Shown in pieces: positions 9,860-19,900 of a stretch of DNA of 33,291 bases. Under the pieces are notes generated by a model. It was given only the letters and a program-made list of their open reading frames with translations. It had not been told where the DNA came from and did no database searches. The stretch's first letter is position 1. Each line of letters starts with the position of its first letter. The translations under genes and the position numbers were made by a program. The stretch lies in NCBI GenBank assembly GCA_011957885.1, contig BLMO01000213.1:1-33291 (forward strand), in the 5' to 3' direction. The stretch is from Clostridiales bacterium. GTDB taxonomy: Bacteria; Bacillota; Clostridia; Oscillospirales; CAG-272.

Positions 9860-12823
9860 TTATCCGTCGATTCTGATGAAATTCAACGCTTCAACCTCAT
9901 GGGTTTCGCCGCCGTATTCAACAGTAATATCGTATGAATTATAGTTGATAATAAAGCTTGTGCCGTTCTCATATTCTACACGTACAACGGATCCGCGGAC
10001 TGTTTCATATTTTTGTGCAGTGCTGCTGGAAGAAGGACGGTTGCTGGAACTGCCGCCAGCATAGCCGCTGGAACTGCTGCCGCGCTGTGCTTCCAACTCT
10101 GCACGCAGTCTTTGACGCTCTGCATCTTCTGCACGCTTGGATTCAGCTTCATCTTCTGCAGATGTTGTTGTATCTTCTGCATCAATCACACGCAAGGCGT
10201 CCAAAAATTCATGGTCAACAATCCGAGAGGTCTGCAAATCGCCAAGTGCTTCATTCACAATGTCATAATACTTAATCATGTCGTCCTTCCAGATATCATA
10301 ACCAACAGAGTAGTACTTGTTGTATGTATCAGATTCCTTCAGGGCATTTGTATTTTGGTTGCTCAGAACAAAATAGAGATTTGCACCATTTTCAATTGCT
10401 TTCAGCAATGAATACTGCACATCGCCTTGCATGTTCAATGCGCTGCCTGTGTAATTCACATAACCATGCAGCACCATGGATACAAAGGGAACAGATTCAC
10501 TCGCACGCAGGTAGTTACTGGACTCCGTAGGAATATCCAAAATATGATCTGCATAAGGCAAAACATAAGCGTTGCCGCCGTTTACCATAACATCATATTT
10601 TTCGGAGAGTTTTTCAAGCATTTGTGTTGTAAATGCTTTTGAATCCTCGCGATTGTACGGCTTATCACTGTCAAAGTCGGAGTTCAAGTCACTTCCCAAG
10701 GTTGACACTGAAATCGCTTTAGGATCATACTTGCTATAATCCTTATCAAACTTTTCATAGAAATATTCATATGCGGAAGAAGAAATTGCCAATGCATAAT
10801 CTGATTCAAAGCTCTGCATTGCCGCATCATATTCCCGTTTGGACATATAGCGGTCATCAATGGATTTTACAAGATCCCGTTTTTCTGAAACGCCGTCAAA
10901 CCAGTCAGAAGTTTTCATATATGCAAAGTCGAAATCAGGATAAACTCCAAAACTGTTTTCGTTGCCGCTCTTCAAAAGATCCTTGAATCCGGACTTTCCG
11001 CCCAACTCCTTCACCCAGGAAAGCTTCGCCGGATATGTGTTATCCAAGCCGCCGTTATAGCTTCCGGTAAGACGGAAATTGATATTGGAAATACCTTCTT
11101 CGGAAAGCTCGTTATAAATTGTTTCAATATCATCAAAAGTAGTAAGAGGTGTATCAACCGTCACCGGGAATGAAAGCACTCTTTCCGTAGTTTTGATAGA
11201 ACCGAAGGTTTCCAGATAAAGCGGAACATTATCCTTTACATCATCTGCACTCAACTTTGTGATAATATTGTTCCGCTCCAGATAATCCCGATATGCAGCA
11301 GCCATACCTACATATGAACACTCATAGTAGTCATCTATATTTGCTGCGGCGGCCTTACTGTCATCTGTAAGAAGCACATAATTGATGGTGTAGGATCCGG
11401 AATACTTCCGATCTGTTGTTACCGTCCATGATGCATTGGTTCCTACAGAAATAGAATCTGCAAGGTTGTATGTATCAGACGGACGGGGATTAAAGCTGGC
11501 ATACACATTATTATAGCTGTGCACTTTTCCGCCGTGCTCACTCATAAGGTTTGCCATGGAATCGCCTTCTGTGATAATGGCAAGGTAACCTCTTTTGGTA
11601 GTGGAACTGCTGCTTGAAGAAGAATTTCCTCTGTTAGGACCGTTATTATCCGCCGCAGCTTCTTTTCTATCCTCCACTACGCCGAATACCGGCATACGCA
11701 TTGTCTCTGAATGCTGTCCGGAAATATTATGGTATGCATAATCCGCACCATACATCTGACCGGCAACATTATAGTTTGTACCGTACACATCCTCAAAACG
11801 GATCAATGTGCCAGAGCCGTCCGGAATAAAAGTATATCCGGTATTTTGAGAGTTACCGCATCCCATATAAGGAAGCATCGTTATGGATTTCAAAACGAAG
11901 CGGGATTCATCAAACTGAATACCATTTGCAGGAATTCGTGCCGCTAAACCGTTTTCCGTAAAGGTATACTCAATTGCCATTTGGAAATTAGCCGGTGCCT
12001 TATCTGTGCTGACATAATCACAGTCAGCATGGTCCTGCTCCATTTCCTCAAAAGTATATGTAGGGCAATATGCCTTTATGGTCGTCTCCAGATTTTGAAG
12101 TTCTTTAGAAACGATACCTGGATCACATACATATACTGCAAACTGCTTTGTAATTGGGAATGCAGCCTGAATTTCCTTCACATTTGTCTCTGTCAAGCTA
12201 GGATCAAAAGCATCGTAAAGCGTATAGAAGGAAAGCAGTCTGTCCTTATATGTACCGTCGGGAATATTATCCAAAATCATAGATTCGAAACGGTTTTTTG
12301 AAATCATACGCGGCACAAGGCGCGTTGTCTGTAATTCACCTACGGTATATTCTACACGTAAACCGTTTTTAATGTTTTTGAAATGAATCTGTCCGCGCAG
12401 CGCAGCTTCTGTATAAGAATACATGGTTTTTTCCACGCCGTTCTCTTCGTATGTTACAGCAAGCTGTGACAGCAGTCTTTGCTTTGTTGAAGCAGAAGCC
12501 CAGTTGTATCCGGCAGCTACATCATAGGGATTGGAGAAAAGAGAATCGCCTGTTTTAGTATCAATAAAAGCAATTTCTCCTGTAAACTCTTCAATCCACA
12601 GCTGATAACCGTCCTGCTCTCTGGCAAGCACCATATCTTTGAGCTTTGCATTTGCGGTACTGTATCCTTTTGAGATATAGTTGATGATGGGGTTCCCATC
12701 TTCGTCCACCTTATCCTCGTATGCGGCAGACGCATCCATCATGGAGGTATATCCTGTTACTGTGATGGCACCTACAACTGTAACAAGGGACAGGAAAGCA
12801 GATAATATTTTCTTCATTTTCAT
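9860..12823 (-). CDS. Large secreted DUF5696 protein
   Basis: A 987-residue exported protein of unknown function that I assign to DUF5696. Signal peptide: about residues 1-34, ending DASA-A, with no lipobox. A beta-rich region (about 40-490) includes a Ser-rich insert at 399-407. Then an alternating strand/helix region (about 500-860: PLYLETFG, NFRLTGSYNGG, VYPDFDF, VMVNGGNAYVLPYADHI, SMVLHGYVNYTG) reads like a TIM barrel of the glycosidase type. After a charged coiled-coil (885-915) and a Gly/Ser linker (916-935) comes a small beta domain (936-987). No membrane anchor is visible. The gene precedes permease pair 2 just as the binding-protein gene precedes pair 1, so it may be a glycan-active enzyme or that pair's binding partner. 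The ATG at 12823 has AGGAGG nine bases upstream. Confidence 0.78.
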   Translation of the reverse strand: MKMKKILSAFLSLVTVVGAITVTGYTSMMDASAAYEDKVDEDGNPIINYISKGYSTANAKLKDMVLAREQDGYQLWIEEFTGEIAFIDTKTGDSLFSNPYDVAAGYNWASASTKQRLLSQLAVTYEENGVEKTMYSYTEAALRGQIHFKNIKNGLRVEYTVGELQTTRLVPRMISKNRFESMILDNIPDGTYKDRLLSFYTLYDAFDPSLTETNVKEIQAAFPITKQFAVYVCDPGIVSKELQNLETTIKAYCPTYTFEEMEQDHADCDYVSTDKAPANFQMAIEYTFTENGLAARIPANGIQFDESRFVLKSITMLPYMGCGNSQNTGYTFIPDGSGTLIRFEDVYGTNYNVAGQMYGADYAYHNISGQHSETMRMPVFGVVEDRKEAAADNNGPNRGNSSSSSSSTTKRGYLAIITEGDSMANLMSEHGGKVHSYNNVYASFNPRPSDTYNLADSISVGTNASWTVTTDRKYSGSYTINYVLLTDDSKAAAANIDDYYECSYVGMAAAYRDYLERNNIITKLSADDVKDNVPLYLETFGSIKTTERVLSFPVTVDTPLTTFDDIETIYNELSEEGISNINFRLTGSYNGGLDNTYPAKLSWVKELGGKSGFKDLLKSGNENSFGVYPDFDFAYMKTSDWFDGVSEKRDLVKSIDDRYMSKREYDAAMQSFESDYALAISSSAYEYFYEKFDKDYSKYDPKAISVSTLGSDLNSDFDSDKPYNREDSKAFTTQMLEKLSEKYDVMVNGGNAYVLPYADHILDIPTESSNYLRASESVPFVSMVLHGYVNYTGSALNMQGDVQYSLLKAIENGANLYFVLSNQNTNALKESDTYNKYYSVGYDIWKDDMIKYYDIVNEALGDLQTSRIVDHEFLDALRVIDAEDTTTSAEDEAESKRAEDAERQRLRAELEAQRGSSSSGYAGGSSSNRPSSSSTAQKYETVRGSVVRVEYENGTSFIINYNSYDITVEYGGETHEVEALNFIRIDG

Positions 12824-12841
12824 ATTTAGTTACCTCCTTTC

Positions 12842-14977
12842 CTATACCCTATATTGTATTTCATTTATAATGCTGAAAATAAAGGTTACAATCTTTGTGA
12901 TCAGTGTTGAGAACAGCACTGCTATAAACATGATAAAGATCATACCAAGAATTGTTACTGCTGCAATAATTATGCTTTTTCCGAAGGAATAGTCATGGGT
13001 GATCATCATTCCGAAGAAGATCAGCACGCCTACCCAAAGGAATGCAAATGCGTTGATCATGGAAATGAAGCTTCCTTCTTCTGCCACCAACACATTGGAA
13101 ATCAATGTAGTAGGAATAATCAGAAGCGGCAGGGGAACCAATGCGTAACAACTTGCTACGAACACATCGGAGAAGCTGCCTTCACCGTCAAACAAGGTGG
13201 TGAGGCACCAGTTTGCGATAACCCACAGAAGCAGCGGCAGTACAACGGAAATAAGTGTCATGAAGATATTTGCTGTGTCCGCATCCTGACCGCCAAAGAT
13301 ATAGCCGGTTCCAACGGTCTGATAGAAGAACGCCAATACCGTTATAACCAGAATCACAAATGCACTGCGCACGCTTCCGCGTTTTTCATGCTTCAGATCC
13401 CAGAAGCCATCAAATGGATGGGCAATCACGTGGAAAGCATACAACAGTTCTTCCCGGATATTTTTCTGACCCACTTTCATTGCCACAAAGCGGTTACGCC
13501 TTGCAGCATATCCCATAAACTTAACAACAAGAATAATAACAGCTACGACCACAATCGGAATCACGATGAAGAAATCAGAAATCCATTCCTTACGGATCTC
13601 TCTGTAGGAATCAGAATATCCGCTTCGGTCATAGGCAGCCTTGTAGTAGTCCATGGCATCTTCAAAGTTGCCTTCTCTATACAAAGCAGCGGCAATACCT
13701 ACATATGCTACGTCAAAGTTATTGTTCCGCTTGAGAATTTCGCGCCAGTCGTTGATTTCTTCAGAGTAATTACGCTCATTCTTATTTTTCAAAGCGTTAA
13801 TCAGCACATCACCGTACTCAGTCCGTCTGTATACGGTAAAGCTCATATTAGCTTTATCCAAAAGGAGCATTTTATCGCCCTGATATACAACAGCTTCAAT
13901 ATTTGCTATAGAACCGCGCTGGTTTCCGCTGTCGCCGAAAGCAAACAGAAGGTTGCCTTGGCTATCATAAGTAAATACCTTGGAGCGCTTCTCATCGATG
14001 ATGGACCAAGTCCCCTCGGGTCCGACTGCTGCATCGATGATTGTAGAAGGACCTTTGATGGTGCTGGTTTCCTCATTGGAAACCTTTACCTCACCGGACG
14101 GGGGATAAAACCCGTTTCTGCGCATGATATCCGTACCGGACACGTTCAACTTTTTGACCGGTGCATATGTACCTGCTGTACTTTTGCCGGTAATCGCGTT
14201 CTGCTGTGCAGACTCATCAATGGAAGAGGTTGTCACATACAGAAAGTTTTCTTTATCGATGGTGATGTTGTTGTACTCAGTGGAAGTGATTGTTTCCTCA
14301 TCATTTTTGCCAAGCTTTCTCCAGAAAGCCTGCCATGCGGAAAGGGTTGCTTTCTGTGCACCGATATATCCGTAGAATTCCTCATTATCCCCCATTACGA
14401 TGATACCCTCATAGGTAGTAGAGGACACTACAAACATTCTGCCATAGGAGTCGACTGCAACAGCTACCGGACGGTAAATTGCGTTATCTGCAATCAATGT
14501 ACTTTCCGGTTTGCCTACTGTTTTTTCAAAGTTTCCTTCCCGGTCAAAAATAACGATTCGGTTATTTTCAGAGTCACAGGTATAAATAAAATCGGAAGTA
14601 ACAAATACGCCGGACACTCCGGAAAATGTATCAGGTACGCCCTGTTCGTTTACAAAAGAATCAATCGTAAACTTATATTTGTAATATTGATCCAGTACAA
14701 AAATGGCATTTTGCTTTCCGTCTACAATATACACATTTCCATCTTCATCCACCTGAAGGTCTCTGGGATCTTCAATAGAGATCGGATTACCGTTAGGATC
14801 GTTTCCGATATAGGCAGCGTCTACAACCTCGTCCGGCACGTAAGCATCCGGAGAATGCAGCACAAATCCTGTTGAAGAATATGTATATGTAGTATACGGT
14901 GTTGCTGCGGAAACTGCAATGGGCAGCACACACAGCAGCGCCATCAGTATCAGGAGTACTTTTATTGATTTTTTCAT
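12842..14977 (-). CDS. Signal peptide - NHL/beta-propeller - TPR - Yip1 membrane protein
   Basis: A 711-residue multi-domain membrane protein. Order: signal peptide (1-24, ending VSA-A); an outer-surface beta-propeller of NHL type (about 35-385) with repeats such as PRDLQVDEDGNVYIVD, NRIVIFDREGNF and VAVAVDSYGRMFVV; a TPR-like helical pair (about 395-455, with AYVGIAAALYREGNFEDAMDYYKAAY); one membrane helix (470-488); a basic cytoplasmic stretch; and a Yip1-type domain with about five helices (about 510-705). The function is unknown; the propeller could bind glycan or the large exported partners, and the Yip1 part could organise the permeases. The gene sits between the two transporter modules, 10 bp after permease 1 and 18 bp before the DUF5696 gene, so it is firmly part of the operon. 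Confidence 0.85.
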   Translation of the reverse strand: MKKSIKVLLILMALLCVLPIAVSAATPYTTYTYSSTGFVLHSPDAYVPDEVVDAAYIGNDPNGNPISIEDPRDLQVDEDGNVYIVDGKQNAIFVLDQYYKYKFTIDSFVNEQGVPDTFSGVSGVFVTSDFIYTCDSENNRIVIFDREGNFEKTVGKPESTLIADNAIYRPVAVAVDSYGRMFVVSSTTYEGIIVMGDNEEFYGYIGAQKATLSAWQAFWRKLGKNDEETITSTEYNNITIDKENFLYVTTSSIDESAQQNAITGKSTAGTYAPVKKLNVSGTDIMRRNGFYPPSGEVKVSNEETSTIKGPSTIIDAAVGPEGTWSIIDEKRSKVFTYDSQGNLLFAFGDSGNQRGSIANIEAVVYQGDKMLLLDKANMSFTVYRRTEYGDVLINALKNKNERNYSEEINDWREILKRNNNFDVAYVGIAAALYREGNFEDAMDYYKAAYDRSGYSDSYREIRKEWISDFFIVIPIVVVAVIILVVKFMGYAARRNRFVAMKVGQKNIREELLYAFHVIAHPFDGFWDLKHEKRGSVRSAFVILVITVLAFFYQTVGTGYIFGGQDADTANIFMTLISVVLPLLLWVIANWCLTTLFDGEGSFSDVFVASCYALVPLPLLIIPTTLISNVLVAEEGSFISMINAFAFLWVGVLIFFGMMITHDYSFGKSIIIAAVTILGMIFIMFIAVLFSTLITKIVTFIFSIINEIQYRV

Positions 14978-14987
14978 AATTTCCTCC

Positions 14988-15860
14988 TTAGTCTTTCATA
15001 CCGCTGGAGCCCATTGTCTCGACAATTTTGCTCTGTGACACGATAAATACTATAATCGGCACAATTACCAGAACAACAGAAGCGGCAGCTGAAGCGCCGG
15101 AACGAACGATACCCTCGTTCAGAACCTGGTTGATTGTAAAGTTCAGTGTTTTCAGTTCTTCACTATATACATACAAGTTTTGTCCTGTATTCCAAAGTCC
15201 CTGGAAAGAGTAAATAATCAAAGTGAGCCATGCAGGTTTTACCATTGGCATTGCAATTGACCAGAAGGTTCGGAATTCTCCCGCACCGTCCAACCGGGCG
15301 CTTTCCAGAATTTCCACAGACACGTTTGAATCAATAAACTGCTTCATCAAATACAAGCCAAGCGGTTTAGAAAGTTCGGGAACAATAATAGCCCAATAGG
15401 TATCAAGCATTCCCATTCTGGAAATGATTACGAACAAAAGCAAAACGCTGACTTCCGAACCGATCATCAGAGATTTCTGAACAACCTGGAAGGTAAACTT
15501 ATGACCCGGGAAGGGAATTCGAGACAGCGCATATGCACATAGAGAGGAGAGTACCAGGTGACCGAAAGTTCCGCATACAGTAATAAATACTGTATTAAAA
15601 AGATATCTGGAAAACGGCACCCAAGAAGTGTTCAGCAAATTGAACAGTGAAGAGAAGTTGTCAAAGGACGGATGCATTACATAAAACCGTGGCGGGAAGT
15701 AAAACAATTCGTCCAAAGGCTTCAGTGCCTGAATGACAAGATAATACATAGGAAGGAACATAACCACACCCAGCAGCAGCATGAAAATGGTTACGCCGAA
15801 GTCTCCCCCCGCAGAACGGTTTAATACGACCCGATGCTTTCTTGTTCTTAATTTTTTCAT
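14988..15860 (-). CDS. Carbohydrate ABC transporter permease, MalG type (module 1)
   Basis: A 290-residue CUT1 permease with about six membrane helices and the EAA loop ESARLDGAGEFRTFWSIAMP near residue 192, the ATPase contact. Length is typical. Its start codon overlaps the stop codon of the preceding permease by one base (TGATG), so the two subunits are translationally coupled and probably made in equal amounts. The C-terminus ends in VETMGSSGMKD, similar to the IERSGITG end of the module 2 MalG protein, as is usual for LplC/YtcP-like sugar permeases. Confidence 0.94.
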   Translation of the reverse strand: MKKLRTRKHRVVLNRSAGGDFGVTIFMLLLGVVMFLPMYYLVIQALKPLDELFYFPPRFYVMHPSFDNFSSLFNLLNTSWVPFSRYLFNTVFITVCGTFGHLVLSSLCAYALSRIPFPGHKFTFQVVQKSLMIGSEVSVLLLFVIISRMGMLDTYWAIIVPELSKPLGLYLMKQFIDSNVSVEILESARLDGAGEFRTFWSIAMPMVKPAWLTLIIYSFQGLWNTGQNLYVYSEELKTLNFTINQVLNEGIVRSGASAAASVVLVIVPIIVFIVSQSKIVETMGSSGMKD

Positions 15861-16807
15861 CAGCTCTTACCCACCTTTGAAAGCAGCTTTTGCACGAGCA
15901 TGTTGCTTCCCACCATGAGGAAGAACAAAACCATGGAGATCGCGCATCCATATCCAAATTCCCATCGGGTACCACTATACTCACCGAGGTGAAGGTTCAG
16001 TGTATATCCTACGTAATCGGTCGGGAGTCCCTGGCAAAGCTGTGTTACTATACCGCCGACTCCGAAAGAATTGGTAATGGACATAATCGCACCGAACATC
16101 AACTGCGGCTTCAGATTCGGCAGTGTGATATACCAAAGCTCCTGCCAACGGTTTGTGATGCCATCCACAGCGCCAGCTTCGATCTGACTGCGGTCGAGTC
16201 CCTGAAAACCTGCTACAAAGGAAAGGAATGCAGTTCCAAGGGACATCCACAACGAAACAACAATGATTGTGGGCAGGATAAACCTTGTATCTGCAAAGAA
16301 CAGGATCGGATCGGAAATCAGCCCCCAGTTCAGCAGCCAACCGTTGATCAAACCGTAGGAGTCTCCGGAAAATACGTAGTTAAACACAACGTAAATACTG
16401 CCTGCTACAAGAGACGGCGCATAGAAAATCAGCGTTACGAATGCGCGTACCTTGGGGGAAAGTTCGTTTACAAACCATGCCACAATAAATGACAGGACGT
16501 ACGAACCAAGTCCTATAGCAACGGCAAAAATCAATGTATATTTCAATGCCGTTGTAAACAGTTCATCGTTCAGGAACAAATTGATATAGTTATCCAGACC
16601 TACCCAGTTGGGCATTTGCAGCAGGTTATAGTCTGTAAAACTTACAAATATGGATCCAAGAACAGGGATGACTGTCATCAGGATAAATAAGATCATATAA
16701 GGCGCTATCATAACGTAGCCGATCTTATATTGCTTCATAAGATGCCATGTCCACTGGAGCTTGGTTTTATCTCTCCGTGCCACAGCTTCTTTTTCTTTCT
16801 TAGCCAT
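15860..16807 (-). CDS. Sugar ABC transporter permease, MalF/UgpA type (module 1)
   Basis: A 315-residue CUT1 permease. A basic N-terminus is followed by a helix starting IGYVMIAPYMILFILM and about five more. The EAA loop is EAGAVDGITNRWQELWYITLP near residue 218. It pairs with the overlapping MalG-type gene. The ribosome site TAGGAGAAG lies 7-8 bases before the ATG at 16807. The 99-bp gap from the binding-protein gene contains a strong hairpin, which may reduce transcription into this gene or protect the upstream mRNA. Confidence 0.94.
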   Translation of the reverse strand: MAKKEKEAVARRDKTKLQWTWHLMKQYKIGYVMIAPYMILFILMTVIPVLGSIFVSFTDYNLLQMPNWVGLDNYINLFLNDELFTTALKYTLIFAVAIGLGSYVLSFIVAWFVNELSPKVRAFVTLIFYAPSLVAGSIYVVFNYVFSGDSYGLINGWLLNWGLISDPILFFADTRFILPTIIVVSLWMSLGTAFLSFVAGFQGLDRSQIEAGAVDGITNRWQELWYITLPNLKPQLMFGAIMSITNSFGVGGIVTQLCQGLPTDYVGYTLNLHLGEYSGTRWEFGYGCAISMVLFFLMVGSNMLVQKLLSKVGKS

Positions 16808-16839
16808 GTCTGCTTCTCCTAACTTAGATTTGAGCGGAT

Positions 16840-16863
16840 CCCGACGTGCCGGAGCACGCCGGG
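16840..16863 (-). promoter_or_regulatory. Intercistronic hairpin between binding-protein and permease genes
   Basis: On the minus strand CCCGGCGTGC, loop TCCG, GCACGTCGGG: a 10-bp GC-rich stem with one mismatch. No T run follows, so it looks like an mRNA-stabilising or attenuating hairpin rather than a terminator. Many sugar importer operons have one at this place to raise binding-protein output above permease output. Confidence 0.8.
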
Positions 16864-16906
16864 TCTCCTTTAAAACAATGGATTATATTGTTAATATATA
16901 TGGTAC

Positions 16907-19900
16907 TTATTTCTCGAGCCATTCTTTATAGGAGAGGTCTGTCTTATCTGCTTTGACATCCGCTTCCCAGGATTCATGACTTCTCACAGACACGTTATGT
17001 TCATCCATCCAGTCTCTGAAGGAATATTCATACTCGTCAGAATAATCCATACAGGAGTTATCTGCCACATCTGTAATATCGTATGTTTCATTCCAGTATT
17101 CACGCCACTCGCTGAAATCCTCGAAATCCATATACGCACGGATTGCCTGCCATTCATCATCTACCATCAGTTTGAACTCTCTACGCTTACGGGTAATTTC
17201 CTTATTCATTGCAGATGCGTATTCAAACAGCATTTCTCCGGGATCTGCACCTTCCGTATAACCACGGTTGATTACAAAGTTTGCATACCGAGCAACAAAA
17301 TAGTTACCGGGATAGGCAGGAACGTTGAAAGAATCCCGCAGACACTGTTCCAGTGTCTTATACTCTTTTTCCGTCCAAGGCTGCTCTGACAGGGCTTCTA
17401 TATTCGCCAGCTGCTGTTTTGCAGAAGGACCGAGAAGGGCAACCATTTCTTCAGAATAGTTCACCTGATATTCCTTGGATCCGATATAATCCAGAAGATC
17501 CCAAGCTGCTTCCGGATTTCGGCAGTCTCTGGTCATATACACGCCGTCCGGCTCTGTTGCAATGGTACGGTTGATTTCTCCGGTTTCAGGATCCTGAATA
17601 CCGGGAAGCTGATAAAAGCTCCACAGGTTGGCAATTTCCGGTGCAAAAATCTGAAGTGTATTATACAGCTGATAGTCTGATAAAATAATGGGCATTTCAC
17701 CGGATTTGAAACGGTTAGCCGCCTCAAATTCTTTGTTCAAATCATATTGACTATACAGGTTCACAAGCCAGCTAAAAGCCTCTATTGCTTCGTCTGAGTC
17801 AAAGGCAGTACGCAGACCTTCATCTTCCCACAAACTGCCGCCCCGCTGATATATGAAGTTTCGGTAGTCCGCCTGGAAACCAATGTCCATATTATTAAAT
17901 TGGAAGGTAGGAATGAGTGCAATTAATTCATCCCAGGTTTTCGGAACTTCCAGCCCCATACTCTGCATTACGTCATCCCGCACGAACATAACAGCAAAAC
18001 CTTGCAGGAAGGGGATACCGTATGCCTTACCGTACAGCGTCATGTTATTCATTGCTGTGTCGGAGAACCGTTTTGTAACTTCTTCAAAGGTATCAAAATC
18101 ATTCAAAGGCAGAATTGCACCGCGCAGCGCCATTTCGATCATGTCGCCGGCGTCCAGACAAATGTCCGGTCCCACGCCCGCCAGAATAGACGGAAGCACA
18201 ACGTTCTGACCGGTCAGTTTAATATTTGCGCCAATACCGGTATCCTGAGAAAATCCGGTATTGATGAGGTTTTTCATCAACTGTGCAGTGTCACGTCCTT
18301 TAGACGTCCAAACCTCCAGATTTGTAGTTGTTTCTACTACTTCATCACTTTCAACGCCGATGCTGTTGTAATCCGTAAAGAAGCTGGAAAGGAATTTTTT
18401 AAACTCGAAAGCCAAAGAAGACCAAACAGAATCATCCCCGCGGGGCAGCTCGCTTCCGGAAGGCTGAATCATAAGAAAATCAACCTGAAGATACTGCTTA
18501 CTTGCTTCATCCAGCCATGTGCCCAAAGAAGAAATCCAGGATTTCAGGTTCTGAAGATTCGCAGCGATTTCTTTCTCATCCGTAACCATTTTTTCAATTA
18601 CGAGTGCAGCCTGTTCCAAGGTAGAAACATTTTCTGAACGGGTGCCGTTAATTTCTGAAATATAATCAACCAGCTGCAGCAGTACGTTGTACTGTCTGCC
18701 AAGATCCTTGATCGTGTCCGGCATAATCCGGCTGAAGCCGTAGTCGCGGTTCACGTCAGGATCTGTACCTGTCAGTTTGATCAAATCCATATAGTCTTCA
18801 TTCAGACTGTTAATAGCCGCTGCTGTCTGCCGCAGAATGTCTGTAAACGTACCCTTTGTGGCTTCGAATTCCAACTCATAGGTTTCGCCTTCCTCAAAAT
18901 AGAACTGGAAGGTAGTTTCGCCATCGTTCAGCGCAGCAGACTGCCATTTTGAATCATAGGGAAACTGACAGTACTTTGCTTCGAGGAACGGATATTCGCC
19001 GTTTATTTTCAGACTTCTGGAGGTATACATACCTTTCACAGTTGCCTGCTCATACCGCAGTACGATATCATACAGACCGGAAGCGGGACATTCAAATTTA
19101 TATTTAACCCACTGACCGGAAGAAAGCCACTTGTCTCCACCCATTGTATTTCTGCGTATTACAGCATGATCCTGTGGGCTGGTTCCTGCGGAGGTACGGT
19201 CATATATAGGATAAATTGTATAAGCGGATACTGAATCGGGCATTTCTGCTTCCAGTTTAATCGGCTCTGTATCTGCCGCTTTGTATCCTTTATCCTCATA
19301 TTCCTTCTTTACTTCTTCGTAAGAAGCAGGTTCTTCATATGTATAGAATGTAATTTTTTCAATCGCCATCGGTTCGCGGATCGCTTCCAACGTAAGAACA
19401 TTTTCACCGGCTTCCAGATAGAACTCAAGCGGAATCAGATAGTAACCGTTCGGATCGACAACGTCATACTCATCCCAAACATAATCAATATACGGATCCG
19501 GGTTCAGCTCGTTGCCCGCAGAATCCTTTACAAACGCATCGTCTCTGGTATCGCCTGCAAACTGGAATTTCCAGTTTTTGTTCAAGCGGATAAAACGCGC
19601 TTCCTCAAACGGAGATCTACCGTTCAGCGCAAAGAGACGTTCTATATCATTTGTACTGTCTCCTGTAGCGCTGTAAGTAAGTCGGATCGAATAGAAGCCG
19701 GACTCGGGCACGTCAAATTTCCAGGAAACGCTGCCGTTTTCACTGATTTTCAGGCAGTCTCTTCCCTCCCAAGTAGTCTTCTCCACTTCAGCAGATTCCG
19801 ACGCCTCAAAGTAGTCCCGGGCGTCAACGGTAAACTCCTCGCCGCTGCGCTCCGCATCCTCGTATCCGTATCTTGTTTTATACTCCTCGTAAGTCAGAAG

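Noticed and set aside
12995..14875. 626-residue open frame antisense to the propeller-Yip1 gene
   Set aside because: Long but without a domain, signal or promoter; explained by the codon bias of the opposite gene.
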